NCBI GenBank assembly: GCA_963782465.1
Contig: CAWAJR010000005.1
Location: 682,001-746,000 of the forward strand
Direction of reading: 5' to 3'
Origin: JAODBJ01 sp963782465
GTDB taxonomy: Bacteria; Actinomycetota; Acidimicrobiia; IMCC26256; PALSA-610
DNA: 64,000 nucleotides
The notes under the pieces are model-generated. The model had not been told where the DNA came from. It worked only from the letters and a program-made list of their open reading frames with translations, and searched no databases. The position numbers were made by a program, and so were the translations under genes. This document shows, piece by piece, positions 8,600 to 17,526 of the stretch (position 1 is its first letter; the number at the start of each line of letters is the position of its first letter).

Positions 8600-10063
8600 T
8601 TACGACGGCACCGTGCCGGGAATGTGCATCGGGGCATCGGCGTCGGGGTCGAGTTCGAGCGCGTGCTTCGTGTCGGACTCGGGGACGGCGACGGGGTACG
8701 CGCCCGTGAAGCAGGCAGCACAGAACGACTCGGCCGGCTTCCCGGTCGCGGCGACGAGCCGGTCGAGATCCAAGTAGTGCAACGAATCGACGCCGAGGTA
8801 GTCCTCGATCTCGCCGACCGACATGTCGGCGGCGAGCAGGTCGGAACGTTTGCCGGTGTCGAGCCCGTAAAAGCACGGCCAGCGGTACGGCGGCGACGCG
8901 ACCCGGAAATGCACTTCGGTCGCGCCGGCTTCGCGCAGCAAGCCGATGATCTGGCGCGTCGTGGTGCCGCGCACGATCGAGTCTTCGACGACGACGAGGC
9001 GCTTGCCCTTGATGTTGTCGCGCAAGGGGTTGAGCTTCGTGCGCACGCCCGCGCCACGCTGTTTCTGGTTCGGCTGGATGAACGTGCGCCCGACGTAGCG
9101 GTTCTTCACGAACCCGTCGCCGTAGGGGATACCCGAAGCCCGCGCGAACCCTTGCGCGGCCGGCACACCCGATTCCGGCACCGGCATGACGATGTCGGCC
9201 GCGGCCGGTGCCTGGCGGGCGAGTTCCTCGCCCATCCGCTGCCGCGCGGAGTGCACGCTCTGGCCGTACAGCTGGGAGTCGGGACGGGCGATGTAGACGA
9301 ACTCGAACAGGCAGAGCTTCGGCTCGGGAGCCGCGTAACGGATCGAACGCACACCCGTGGCGTCGATCGCGACCATCTCACCCGGTTCGACGTCGCGTAC
9401 GTAGTGCGCGCCGACGATGTCGAGGCCGCAGGACTCGCTCGACAGCACCCAACCACCCTCGACCTTGCCGAGCACGAGCGGGCGGATGCCGTGCGGGTCG
9501 CGCACGCCGAACAGGTGCGCCTCGTCCATGAGCACCAGTGAGAACGCACCCGCCAGGACCGGCAGCACCTTTTCGAGTGCCCGTTCGAGGTCGCGCCCGT
9601 CGGAGCGGCCCTCGGCGTCGTATTCGCGGGCGACGAGCTCGCCGATCAGTTCGCTGTCGGAGGTGAGCACACCCGGCAGCATCCCGAGGCTGCCGGCCAG
9701 CTCGGTGGTGTTGGTGAGGTTGCCGTTGTGGCCCAGCGAGAAACCCGCGTCGGCCACCGAGCGGTACACCGGCTGCGCGTTGCGCCACGTGCTCGAACCG
9801 GTCGTGGAATAGCGCACGTGCCCGATGGCGAGATGGCCGTCGAGCGGAGCGAGCCGCCGCTCGTCGAACACCTGGGCGACGAGCCCCATGTCTTTCACCA
9901 CGGTGATCGTCTCGCCGTCGCTGGCGGCGATCCCGGCCGACTCCTGGCCCCGGTGCTGCAGGGCGTAGAGACCCGAGTACACGAGGTGGGCGACGGGCTG
10001 GCCCGGTGCGTACACACCGAACACCCCGCACGCGTCGCGAGCTTCGCGGAGGTCGTCAGTCAC
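8600..10063 (-). CDS. purF: Amidophosphoribosyltransferase
   Basis: A 487-residue PurF, which makes phosphoribosylamine from PRPP and glutamine (first committed purine step). With the GTG at 10063 the protein begins with an 11-residue propeptide followed by DACGVFGVYAPG, placing the N-terminal nucleophile Cys at residue 12 as in the Bacillus-type enzymes that are processed and carry a 4Fe-4S cluster. C-terminal Cys residues (SFCAACFTG) fit the cluster ligands. The PRPP loop is VVVEDSIVRGTTTR. The upstream frame to 10201 looks non-coding. It is transcribed away from cysC across a 189-nt gap that shows no clear promoter box. Confidence 0.95.
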   Translation of the reverse strand: MTDDLREARDACGVFGVYAPGQPVAHLVYSGLYALQHRGQESAGIAASDGETITVVKDMGLVAQVFDERRLAPLDGHLAIGHVRYSTTGSSTWRNAQPVYRSVADAGFSLGHNGNLTNTTELAGSLGMLPGVLTSDSELIGELVAREYDAEGRSDGRDLERALEKVLPVLAGAFSLVLMDEAHLFGVRDPHGIRPLVLGKVEGGWVLSSESCGLDIVGAHYVRDVEPGEMVAIDATGVRSIRYAAPEPKLCLFEFVYIARPDSQLYGQSVHSARQRMGEELARQAPAAADIVMPVPESGVPAAQGFARASGIPYGDGFVKNRYVGRTFIQPNQKQRGAGVRTKLNPLRDNIKGKRLVVVEDSIVRGTTTRQIIGLLREAGATEVHFRVASPPYRWPCFYGLDTGKRSDLLAADMSVGEIEDYLGVDSLHYLDLDRLVAATGKPAESFCAACFTGAYPVAVPESDTKHALELDPDADAPMHIPGTVPS

Positions 10064-10252
10064 GTGCTTGTCCGCTCCCGTCCCTACGGTCCGGGCCGCT
10101 CGGGCCCCGGCTCGGGCGTCGCTGGCGCTCCGCTTGTCCTCGCCTCGGCAAGTATCCCATGCGGCGCGGTCCGATCCGGCTTTCGAGCGGCTTCGGTACA
10201 ACCGCGCGGACCGGCGACGATGCTTCCCCGCCAGCCGCTACGGTGCCCGGCC

Positions 10253-10786
10253 GTGAGCGACGACGGCTTCTGTCTGTGGTTTACCGGTTTGTCCGGTGCC
10301 GGCAAGAGCACGATTGCGAACATCGTGGTCGACGCGCTGCGCGACCGGGGCCGCAACGTCGAGCTCCTCGACGGCGACGAGGTGCGCGAGCACCTGTCGA
10401 AGGGCCTCGGGTTCTCGAAGGAAGACCGCGACATCAACATCCGCCGTATCGGCTGGGTCGCGAAAGTGCTCGCTCGCAACGGCGTGGTCGCGGTCACCGC
10501 TGCGATCTCGCCGTACCGGGCCTTGCGCGACGAGATGCGAAGCGAGATCCACAACTTCGTCGAGGTGCACGTGGCGACCACCCTCGAAGAGTGCGAGGCG
10601 CGCGACGTGAAAGGCCTGTACGCGAAGGCCCGGTCCGGTGAGATCCCCGAGTTCACCGGCATCTCCGACCCGTACGAACCGCCCCTCGACCCCGAGGTCA
10701 GGCTCGTGACCGCGGGCAAGACCCCCGACGAGTCCGCCGCCGAACTCCTCAGCGCCCTCGCCGCCAAAGGCCTCGTGCGTCGATAG
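10253..10786 (+). CDS. cysC: Adenylylsulfate (APS) kinase
   Basis: A 177-residue APS kinase that phosphorylates APS to PAPS in sulfate assimilation or activation. The P-loop is FTGLSGAGKSTIA near residue 10, followed by LLDGDEVREHLSKGLGFS and the DVKGLYAKARSGEIPEFTGI substrate-lid region. The GTG at 10253 gives the expected N-terminus. It is a lone plus-strand gene inside the purine cluster; no other sulfate genes are nearby. Its last codons (LVRR-stop) lie inside the palindrome at 10772-10818 and mirror those of the convergent thioesterase. Confidence 0.93.
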   Translation: MSDDGFCLWFTGLSGAGKSTIANIVVDALRDRGRNVELLDGDEVREHLSKGLGFSKEDRDINIRRIGWVAKVLARNGVVAVTAAISPYRALRDEMRSEIHNFVEVHVATTLEECEARDVKGLYAKARSGEIPEFTGISDPYEPPLDPEVRLVTAGKTPDESAAELLSALAAKGLVRR

Positions 10787-10818
10787 CTATCGCATAGCGA
10801 TAGCTATCGACGCACGAG
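10772..10818. repeat. 47-bp perfect palindromic element, copy 1
   Basis: Perfect inverted repeat with 22-bp arms (10772-10793 and 10797-10818) around an ATA loop. The inner arm GCGTCGATAGCTATCGC is identical in a second copy at 25039-25083, whereas the outer bases differ (CTCGT here) but remain fully paired. It overlaps the 3' ends of two convergent genes and so could act as a bidirectional terminator; it lacks a U-tract. See findings. Confidence 0.9.
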
Positions 10819-11670
10819 CCAGGCGGTTTGGGTGGCGAGGGCGAGGAGGGTGCGGTCGGTGCCCCAGAGGCGGGTGGGGCCGGTCGCGTAGCCGTCGCCG
10901 AGGTACCAGGCCTCCGCTTCTTGCAGCACCCAGCCGTCGCGCGGCGGGGCGACGAAGCGGATACCGATCTCGAGGCTCAGGGTGAAGATCGGCCCGACCG
11001 GCCCGAGACCCTGGCCGACGGCGCTGCCGATCTGGTCGCCGTGCAGCGCGAGGACGAGCGGGTCGGGGGTGCCGTCGGCCAGCACCGCGTCGCCGCACAG
11101 CCGCACCCAGCTCGCCATCTTCGCGGGGCCTTTCGTGAACTCCGGGTCCCAGGGGGCGTTGCCGTTCACGGGGCGCCAGTCGGTTTGGTCGTGGAAGTTG
11201 ATGTGCTGCCACGAGTCTTCGAACTCCGGCGGTGGCGGCCCCGGTGGGTCGATCTCGGCGGGCATCGGCACGTCGGGGAACGTCACGTCCTGGAGTGCCA
11301 ATTCCGTGTCGTGCTCGATGCCGAAGACCGCCTGCGTGTGCACCGCGACCTGCTCGCTGCCTCCGGCCCGCAATCGCGACGCGACCTGCGCGATACGCCG
11401 ACCGCTGCGCAACACCTCGACGTCGACCGTCACCGGGCCGCACGGCACGCGATCGACGAAGGTCGACGTGGCCGAGACCAGCTTCAGGTCGGGCCGGGCA
11501 AGCGCGTCGTACATCGGCCGCAACGCCATCGTCATCTGCATGCCGCCGAACGCGTCGACGATCTGCCACGCGGTCGGGATCGAGCCAAGGTAACGACCGG
11601 GCCGGCCCGGGTCGGCAGTCAGTTGCGAGTCGGCGACGAAATCACCGGCAGGAACTCGAGGTTGGCTCAT
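10804..11670 (-). CDS. Acyl-CoA thioesterase-like double hot-dog protein
   Basis: A 288-residue protein with two hot-dog halves as in TesB/acyl-CoA thioesterase domain proteins: N-terminal half with FGGMQMTMALRPMYDAL and VLRSGRRIAQVASRL, C-terminal half with LALHGDQIGSAVGQGLG (Asp of the thioesterase active region) and WYLGDGYATGPTRLWG. It would hydrolyse acyl-CoA thioesters; the substrate is unknown. Its ATG overlaps the purL stop (ATGA), so it is translated from the purL message, a curious pairing. The C-terminus (LVRR-stop) is encoded by the palindrome shared with cysC. Confidence 0.75.
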   Translation of the reverse strand: MSQPRVPAGDFVADSQLTADPGRPGRYLGSIPTAWQIVDAFGGMQMTMALRPMYDALARPDLKLVSATSTFVDRVPCGPVTVDVEVLRSGRRIAQVASRLRAGGSEQVAVHTQAVFGIEHDTELALQDVTFPDVPMPAEIDPPGPPPPEFEDSWQHINFHDQTDWRPVNGNAPWDPEFTKGPAKMASWVRLCGDAVLADGTPDPLVLALHGDQIGSAVGQGLGPVGPIFTLSLEIGIRFVAPPRDGWVLQEAEAWYLGDGYATGPTRLWGTDRTLLALATQTAWLVRR

Positions 11671-14000
11671 GTGCCCGGCGTGACCGCCGCGTTCTGCATG
11701 AGGTTGGGGATCGCATCGCGCCACTGCGCCAGCGCGTCGGCGAGGGCGACGTCGAACGCGTTCGCAGCCACGAGCCTCGTACCGCCCGCATCACCGACCA
11801 CGGCCGCGTCGACCCGGGCGGTCGCGGCGCGGGCGAGCACCGCGGCGACGTTGGCCGGATCGACGCTGCACACGACGCGCGACGCCGACTCGCTGAAGCA
11901 CGCCTCGGCGGGCACCAGACCGGCGGCACCGGGGGCGTTCGACAGGTCGACCCGGAAACCGACGTTCGCGGCGAACGCCATCTCGGCGAGCGCAACCGCG
12001 AGGCCGCCATCGGAGCAGTCGTGCACGCCGTGGACGTCGCGGTCGTTCACCAGGCCCGCGACGAGTTCGTGAAGGCGTTTCGCCCCGCCGAGGTCGGCGG
12101 CCGGCGGCATCCCCCCGACGATGTCGTGCACGACGGCGGCCCATTCCGAGCCGCCGAGTTCGGCCCGCGTCGCGCCGAGCACCACGATCGCGTCGCGTTC
12201 GGTGAACGCGGCGGGCGGCGGCGCCTGCTCCAGCGGCTGGACAAGGCCGAGCACACCGGCGACGGGGGTGGGATGGATATCGGCGCCGCGGCTCTCGTTG
12301 TAGAAGCTCACGTTGCCGCCGATCACCGGAATGCCGAGCGTCTCGCACGCTTCGCTCATCCCTTCGACCGTTTCCGAGAACTGCCACATCACTTCGGGAT
12401 GTTCGGGGTTCCCGAAGTTGAGGCAGTTCACGAGCGCGATCGGTCGCGCCCCACTACACGCGACGTTCCGCGCGGCTTCGAGCACCGCGAGCTGCGCGCC
12501 GGTTCGGGGATCGAGCTGGCAAAACCGGGCCTTGCCGTCGGTGGAAAGCGCCAGCGCGTTGCGGGTGCCTTTCAACCGCAGGACGGCCGCGTCGCCACCG
12601 GGCCCGGTGACGGTGTTGAGGAAAAGCTGATGGTCGTACTGGCGCGACACCCACGTCTTGTCGGCGATCGACGGCGTGGCGAGCAGCGCGAGGAACTCCT
12701 TCGACAGGTCGGTACCCGCGCCGAACGCGGCGGCGAGTTGCGCCTGAGGATCTGCCGCCTGCAACTCGTCCTGCCAGCGAGGACGTTGCACCTCACGGTG
12801 GTACACCGGCCCGTTGCCGAGCGAGCCGACCGGCACATCGGCCGACGGCGGGCGATCGGATGACATCGGGGTGGGCGTGTCGCCGGGGGGAGGCGGTGCC
12901 GGTTCGCCCGGAACACCGATCGCGTCGAATGTCGCGTCGAACACACGGAAGCGGCCGGTGTCGGTGACCCGGCCGACCACCATGGCCCGCACTTCCCACT
13001 TTCGAGCCAGGTCGAGCACCGCGTCGAGGTGCTGCGGCTCGACGATCGCCAGCATCCGCTCCTGGCTCTCGCTCGTCATCACCTCGATCGCGTTCATCCC
13101 CGGCTCGCGACGAGCGACGCGCGCGATGTCGACATCCATCCCCGCGCCCACGTTCGCGGCGGTCTCGGAAGCCGCGCAGCTGAGCCCGGCGGCACCGAGG
13201 TCTTGCACCCCGACCGCGAGTTTGCGGTCGAGCAGTTCGAGGCAGGCCTCGATCAGGCGCTTCTCTTCGAAGGGGTCGCCGACCTGCACCGACGGCCGTT
13301 TGTCGTCGCTGCCCTCCTCGAATCCGGCGCTGGCGAGCACGCTCGCGCCGCCGATGCCGTCGCGGCCGGTGGAACTCCCGAGCAGGACCGCGAGGTTCCC
13401 GGGCCCCTCGGCGCGGGCGAGCACGAGACGGTCGTGCGGGAGGAGCCCGAGGCAGAGCACGTTCACGAGCGGGTTGTCGCGGTAGCAGTCGTCGAAGACG
13501 ACCTCGCCGCCGATCGTCGGCACGCCGACGGAGTTGCCGTAGCCGCTGATGCCCGACACGACACCTTCGAAGAGGTACCGCGTACGGGCGTCGTCGAGCG
13601 GGCCGAAGCGCAACGGGTCCATCAGGGCGATGGGACGCGCGCCCATCGAGAAGATGTCGCGGATGATGCCGCCCACGCCGGTTGCCGCACCCTGGTACGG
13701 CTCGACGGCCGACGGGTGATTGTGGCTCTCGATCCGGACCGCCACCGCGAGGCCGTCGCCGACGTCGACGACGCCCGCGCCTTCACCCGGTCCGACCAGT
13801 ACCCACGGCGCTTCGGTCGGGAAGCGGCGCAAGTAGATGCGCGAAGACTTGTACGAGCAGTGCTCCGACCACATCACCGAGTACATGGCGAGTTCGACGT
13901 CGGTGGGTTCGCGGCCGAGTTCGTCGACGACCGCCGCGAACTCGTCGTCGGTCATCCCGAGCTGTCGGTGCAAGGGCTGCTCGCCGGCCGTCGATGACAC
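11667..14000 (-). CDS. purL: Phosphoribosylformylglycinamidine synthase subunit II
   Basis: A 777-residue small-type PurL, the ATP-dependent synthetase subunit that works with PurQ (glutaminase) and PurS to convert FGAR to FGAM. Motifs include MWSEHCSYKSSRIYL near residue 45, VRIESHNHPSAVEPYQGAATG near 90, and the duplicated AIRS-type GGNVSFYNES and DCSDGGLAVALAEM regions. The small size and separate purS and purQ genes a few kb away agree. The start at 14000 is GTG with a weak ribosome site. A 233-nt gap with no recognisable element separates it from the next gene. Confidence 0.95.
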   Translation of the reverse strand: MSSTAGEQPLHRQLGMTDDEFAAVVDELGREPTDVELAMYSVMWSEHCSYKSSRIYLRRFPTEAPWVLVGPGEGAGVVDVGDGLAVAVRIESHNHPSAVEPYQGAATGVGGIIRDIFSMGARPIALMDPLRFGPLDDARTRYLFEGVVSGISGYGNSVGVPTIGGEVVFDDCYRDNPLVNVLCLGLLPHDRLVLARAEGPGNLAVLLGSSTGRDGIGGASVLASAGFEEGSDDKRPSVQVGDPFEEKRLIEACLELLDRKLAVGVQDLGAAGLSCAASETAANVGAGMDVDIARVARREPGMNAIEVMTSESQERMLAIVEPQHLDAVLDLARKWEVRAMVVGRVTDTGRFRVFDATFDAIGVPGEPAPPPPGDTPTPMSSDRPPSADVPVGSLGNGPVYHREVQRPRWQDELQAADPQAQLAAAFGAGTDLSKEFLALLATPSIADKTWVSRQYDHQLFLNTVTGPGGDAAVLRLKGTRNALALSTDGKARFCQLDPRTGAQLAVLEAARNVACSGARPIALVNCLNFGNPEHPEVMWQFSETVEGMSEACETLGIPVIGGNVSFYNESRGADIHPTPVAGVLGLVQPLEQAPPPAAFTERDAIVVLGATRAELGGSEWAAVVHDIVGGMPPAADLGGAKRLHELVAGLVNDRDVHGVHDCSDGGLAVALAEMAFAANVGFRVDLSNAPGAAGLVPAEACFSESASRVVCSVDPANVAAVLARAATARVDAAVVGDAGGTRLVAANAFDVALADALAQWRDAIPNLMQNAAVTPGT

Positions 14001-14233
14001 GCTCGCAGGTTAACGAGGCACCACCGCGCGCCGGGCCCATGCGGCGGCGATCGCGGGCCGGCACCGCAATCGCCCCCGCCCGAATACGCATGTTCCTGCG
14101 CGGCGGCACCCGCGAATTGACCTGCATGACCCGTGTCGCTCACGCCGCGATCATCGCAAAAACAGCGCTTCCCAATTCATGGGCGGTGTGTGCCTAAAAT
14201 GGTGCCACCCCACGAGCCGTATGCGAGGTGTCA

Positions 14234-14650
14234 ATGCCCCCCCGGACGAAGAAACGCGCCATGAGCGCAGAACACAAGGCTGCACTGGCCGAAGGCCGCA
14301 ACCTTTCCCGTTCTGTGAGTCGCTACCTGGAAGCGATGGAAGCGCACAAGCCCAAGCGGGGGCGCAAGCGCACCCCGGAGAGCGTCAAGAAGCAGCTGGC
14401 GGCGGTGCAGGAATCGATCAAGACGGCGAGTGGGGCACGCCGTCTCGAGTTGATCCAGCAGCGGCGCGACCTCGAAGTGGAAATGGCCGGTATGCAGGCG
14501 GGTGGGCCCGACCTCAGCGCGCTCGAGAAAGAGTTCGTCAAGTCGGCGAAGAGCTACTCGGATCGCAAAGGCATCACGTACGGCACGTGGCGCGAATTCG
14601 GTGTCCCGGCCGAAGTGCTGCGCAAAGCCGGTATCGGGCGCGGCGCCTGA
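14234..14650 (+). CDS. Conserved basic protein of unknown function
   Basis: A 138-residue basic protein. It has a Lys/Arg-rich N-terminus (PPRTKKRAMSAEHKAALAEGR), a hinge KPKRGRKRTPESVKKQLAAV, a predicted coiled coil near residues 50-85 (SGARRLELIQQRRDLEVEM) and a conserved C-terminal block FVKSAKSYSDRKGITYGTW then REFGVPAEVLRKAGI. I recall a similar C-terminal block in unnamed actinobacterial proteins. The ATG at 14234 has GAGG 5 nt upstream; the GTG at 14228 would overlap that site. Nucleic-acid binding is suggested by charge only. Confidence 0.7.
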   Translation: MPPRTKKRAMSAEHKAALAEGRNLSRSVSRYLEAMEAHKPKRGRKRTPESVKKQLAAVQESIKTASGARRLELIQQRRDLEVEMAGMQAGGPDLSALEKEFVKSAKSYSDRKGITYGTWREFGVPAEVLRKAGIGRGA

Positions 14651-14656
14651 GCCAAG

Positions 14657-15425
14657 TCAGTCGCGCCGGAACACCGTCTGGCGCTGCCGCCAATCGAACA
14701 GCCCGCGCACCGTGCTGGGTTCGCGCGTTCGCAGGCGGTCGGACAACGCCGCGACCTCGTCGGGATCGAAACCACCCCGGGCGATGTCGGCCGGGCCACG
14801 CGCGTGCGTTGCGCCAGAACATCGCGGCGGCTTCACCTTCGGTGACGTCGATCGCGATCGCACTGTCGTGCACGCGGTCGAAGCCGTCGGGAGTGGGGAC
14901 CGCTTCGATCAACGGCCCGGCGTAGAACGGCGCCCCCGTCGCCCTCACGATGCCGCTCGCCATCTGCTCGTAGCGAGCGAAGTCGGGATCGGTGGAGCGG
15001 ATCGACTCGGGCTCCTCCAGTACGAGCACGCCGCCGGGCGTGAGGGCGTGGCACCACTTCGTGACGTGCTCGGCGATGCGATCGAGATGCGAGAGCAGGT
15101 AGCGCGCGTACACCAGGTCGGCGGGCGCGCCCGGCAATGGAACCGCGCCGACGTCGGCCACGACGAACGTGCAGGCCCGCCCGCGGGCCCCGGTGGCCTC
15201 CGCGACGTACGCGTCGGACCGGTCGACGCCGACGACGCTCGCGGCCGGGAAATGCTCGGCCAGCGCAGTTGTGGTGTGACCCGGGCCGCAACCGAGGTCG
15301 ATGACCGAGCGAACCGTGCCGGCCGGGCAGCGTGCGAGTACCGACTGCATCGCCGGGGCCATCACTCGGGACACGATCGCGAGTCGTTCCGACGCGATCG
15401 ACGAGTCGCCGAACGTGTAGGTCAC
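14657..15425 (-). CDS. Class I SAM-dependent methyltransferase, frameshifted
   Basis: About 255 residues after correction. The SAM-binding fold is clear: motif I VIDLGCGPGHTT near residue 42, VVGVDRSDAYV, then DLVYARYLLSHLD and LTPGGVLVLEEPE. The normal frame runs into unlike, Arg-rich sequence after FWRNARAW, while the expected C-terminus GPADIARGGFDPDEVAALS continues in another frame to a stop at 14657. The shift lies at about 14791-14812 and needs one extra base or two missing ones. Its ATG overlaps the purQ stop (ATGA), so it belongs to the purS-purQ transcript. The substrate is unknown. Confidence 0.7.
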
Positions 15426-16114
15426 ACAGAAGGGGCCGGGACCTGCGCCCCCACCGCGGCGCCGAGCAGCGAACGCAGCAGAACGACACCGTCGCCGGAG
15501 CCGAGAATGGTGTCGCTCGCGCGTTCGGGATGCGGCATCAAACCTACGACGTTGCCCGCCTCGTTACAGATCCCGGCGATGTCGTCGAGGCTCCCGTTCG
15601 GGTTGTGCACATAGCGCAACACGACACGATCTTCGGCCTGCAGGCGTTCGAGCGTGGCCCGGTCGCAGACGTAATTCCCCTCGAAATGGTTGATCGGGAC
15701 GCGCAACACGTCACCGATCCGCGCGGCATTCGTGAGCACCGTTCGCGTGCGCTCGACCCTGATCTCCACCGTCTCGCACAAGAACTTCGCGCCAATGTTC
15801 TTCTGCAATGCCCCGGGCAAGAGGTTGGCCTCCGTGAGCACCTGGAAGCCATTGCAAATACCGACCACCGGGCCGCCGTCGGCGGCGAACGCGCTCACGG
15901 CGTCCATCACGGGAGAGAAGCGGGCGATCGCACCGGTACGGAGATAGTCGCCGTGCGCGAACCCGCCGGGAACCACGATCGCGTCGACGCCTTTGGTCGT
16001 CGCGTCGCCGTGCCACAGGATCTCGCCGCAGCCGCCCAGCTGTTCGACCGCGAAGCAGACGTCTTGCTCGCAGTTCGTGCCCGGGAACAGGACCACACCG
16101 ACGCGAACCGTCAT
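15422..16114 (-). CDS. purQ: Phosphoribosylformylglycinamidine synthase subunit I (glutaminase)
   Basis: A 230-residue class I glutamine amidotransferase that feeds ammonia to PurL. The N-terminus is VRVGVVLFPGTNCEQDV, the nucleophile Cys is in VVGICNGFQVLTEANLLPG near residue 85, and the catalytic His-Glu pair is in LMPHPERASD near 200. The ATG at 16114 overlaps the purS stop (ATGA); the longer frame upstream would run into purS. The stop in turn overlaps the methyltransferase start. Confidence 0.95.
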   Translation of the reverse strand: MTVRVGVVLFPGTNCEQDVCFAVEQLGGCGEILWHGDATTKGVDAIVVPGGFAHGDYLRTGAIARFSPVMDAVSAFAADGGPVVGICNGFQVLTEANLLPGALQKNIGAKFLCETVEIRVERTRTVLTNAARIGDVLRVPINHFEGNYVCDRATLERLQAEDRVVLRYVHNPNGSLDDIAGICNEAGNVVGLMPHPERASDTILGSGDGVVLLRSLLGAAVGAQVPAPSV

Positions 16115-16374
16115 GCCGTCTCCAGCCGATCGAGGACGATGTCGTACGACTCGATCACGGGGTTCGCGAGGAGCCGTTTGCACATGTCGTCGACCTCGCG
16201 GCGGGCGGTCGCTTCGTCGGCGGCGTCGACGACGAGCCGGATCGTCTTGCCGATGTGCACCTGCGACACGTTCGTGTAGCCGAGTGCCGGCAGCGCCCGC
16301 TCGACCGTCGCACCGGCCGGGTCGGCGATGCCGGGGAGGTGCGAGACCTCGACGCGAGCTTCGAACGACGCCAT
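16111..16374 (-). CDS. purS: Phosphoribosylformylglycinamidine synthase subunit PurS
   Basis: An 87-residue PurS, the small structural subunit that bridges PurL and PurQ. The family pattern is clear: VEVSHLPGIADPAGATVERAL, YTNVSQVHIGKTIRL and CKRLLANPVIESYDIVL. It starts at 16374 and overlaps purQ by 4 nt. Confidence 0.95.
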   Translation of the reverse strand: MASFEARVEVSHLPGIADPAGATVERALPALGYTNVSQVHIGKTIRLVVDAADEATARREVDDMCKRLLANPVIESYDIVLDRLETA

Positions 16375-16424
16375 CGCTTCGATGCTACCGACGGCACGGG
16401 TGCCGCCCTTGGTTCCGGGCCCGG

Positions 16425-16773
16425 CTACGTCTGTGCGCCCCAGTGCTCGACTGCCCGGCCGGATCGCACGCGCAGGATGTCGATCGTCTCCCGATCGACG
16501 GGATCACCGGACGGCGAGTGACCTTGCCAACGAAGACGAGCCGCGACTCGGTCGCCGTCGGCGATGAGGTCCTCGATGGTGACCGTCAAGCCCCGGATCG
16601 AGGTCCGCGCAACATCCACGACGCGTCGGAACCCGTCGGCCCGTAGACCTGGGCCCCTGCAAGCCTTGGTGGTCGTGGTACTGGTCGGAAACGACCTCGA
16701 CGACGGACGACACGTCGCCGGTTGCGAACATCTCGACCATCGCGCGCATGACCCCTTCGCCGTCGATGCTCAT
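16425..16773 (-). CDS. SnoaL-like (NTF2-fold) protein, frameshifted
   Basis: About 116 residues after correction. The first frame gives VMRAMVEMFATGDVSSVVEV then SDQYHDHQGLQG, typical of SnoaL/ester-cyclase-like small NTF2-fold proteins; the C-terminus is read in another frame as VTIEDLIADGDRVAARLRW then DRETIDILRVRSGRAVEHWG. Two single-base losses at about 16640-16665 (in a run of G and near a T pair) would restore one frame through a conserved VYGPTGF segment. The Met at 16749, preceded by AAGGGG, is an alternative start. It lies between purS and the DUF4190-like gene; its role is not known. Confidence 0.55.
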
Positions 16774-16785
16774 GACCGCGCCCGG

Positions 16786-17502
16786 TTACGTCGCCGCGCT
16801 CGTGTCGCAGCGGCCGCCGGTGATGACGGGTGCCGAGCCGATCTCCGCGGGGATCGTGAGGCAGGCGCGGCCGTCGCCGATGTCGTGCACGACGAACTGC
16901 ATCCGCCACCCGTACCGCGCCCATTCGGCGTCGGTTGCCGTGAACACGTCGCCGCCACCCGCCAGCGAGACGTCGGCCTTCACGTCGCCGCCCCGGCAGT
17001 CGCACGCCTCGCCCCACGCGCGGGCGATCACGTTCGCGTCGCGTGGTCCCGCCTGCAACCGGCTGCTCTCGACGACGAGTGCGTCGGCGAACCGCCGCGC
17101 CTGGTGCCGGGCGTCGGTGCGCGCCCAGTCGTCGTGGAACACCGCGACCACGGTGATCAGGCCCGCGACGGCCAGCACGGTGAACGCGAGACCGATGTAG
17201 CCGAGGATCAGCCCGGCCAGCGCGAGCCCGCCGCCCTGGAGGCGCCCTTCGGCGCGGCGGATGTTGGCCCGGGCGAGATGACCGGTGACCACGGCGACGA
17301 TGCCCGCGATGACCGGCATGACGAACTGCGCCACGCCGGCGACGAGCGAGACGATCGCCAGCGGTTCGGTGCGCGTCGGTGGCGCATACCCGCCGTCGCC
17401 GTACCCGCCGTAGCCGGGGCCGGCCGTCGGGTGGCCCGGCGGTTTCCAGGGGTCGCTCGGGCTCGGCGTCGCGTCGCCGGAACTCGGCCATTGGGGATGC
17501 AC
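16786..17502 (-). CDS. DUF4190-like two-TM membrane protein
   Basis: A 238-residue protein. Residues 1-45 are Pro/Gly/Tyr-rich and cytosolic; two hydrophobic helices follow (LAIVSLVAGVAQFVMPVIAG and LALAGLILGYIGLAFTVLAV) joined by the HLARANIRRAEGRLQGGGLA loop that marks DUF4190. A C-terminal domain of about 110 residues contains four Cys and is probably outside the membrane. The start at 17502 is GTG with GGAGGT 4 nt upstream, a strong ribosome site, so it may be expressed more than by coupling to purC alone. Function unknown. Confidence 0.75.
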   Translation of the reverse strand: MHPQWPSSGDATPSPSDPWKPPGHPTAGPGYGGYGDGGYAPPTRTEPLAIVSLVAGVAQFVMPVIAGIVAVVTGHLARANIRRAEGRLQGGGLALAGLILGYIGLAFTVLAVAGLITVVAVFHDDWARTDARHQARRFADALVVESSRLQAGPRDANVIARAWGEACDCRGGDVKADVSLAGGGDVFTATDAEWARYGWRMQFVVHDIGDGRACLTIPAEIGSAPVITGGRCDTSAAT

Positions 17503-17526
17503 GCTGACCTCCGAGCCTGTGGCCCG

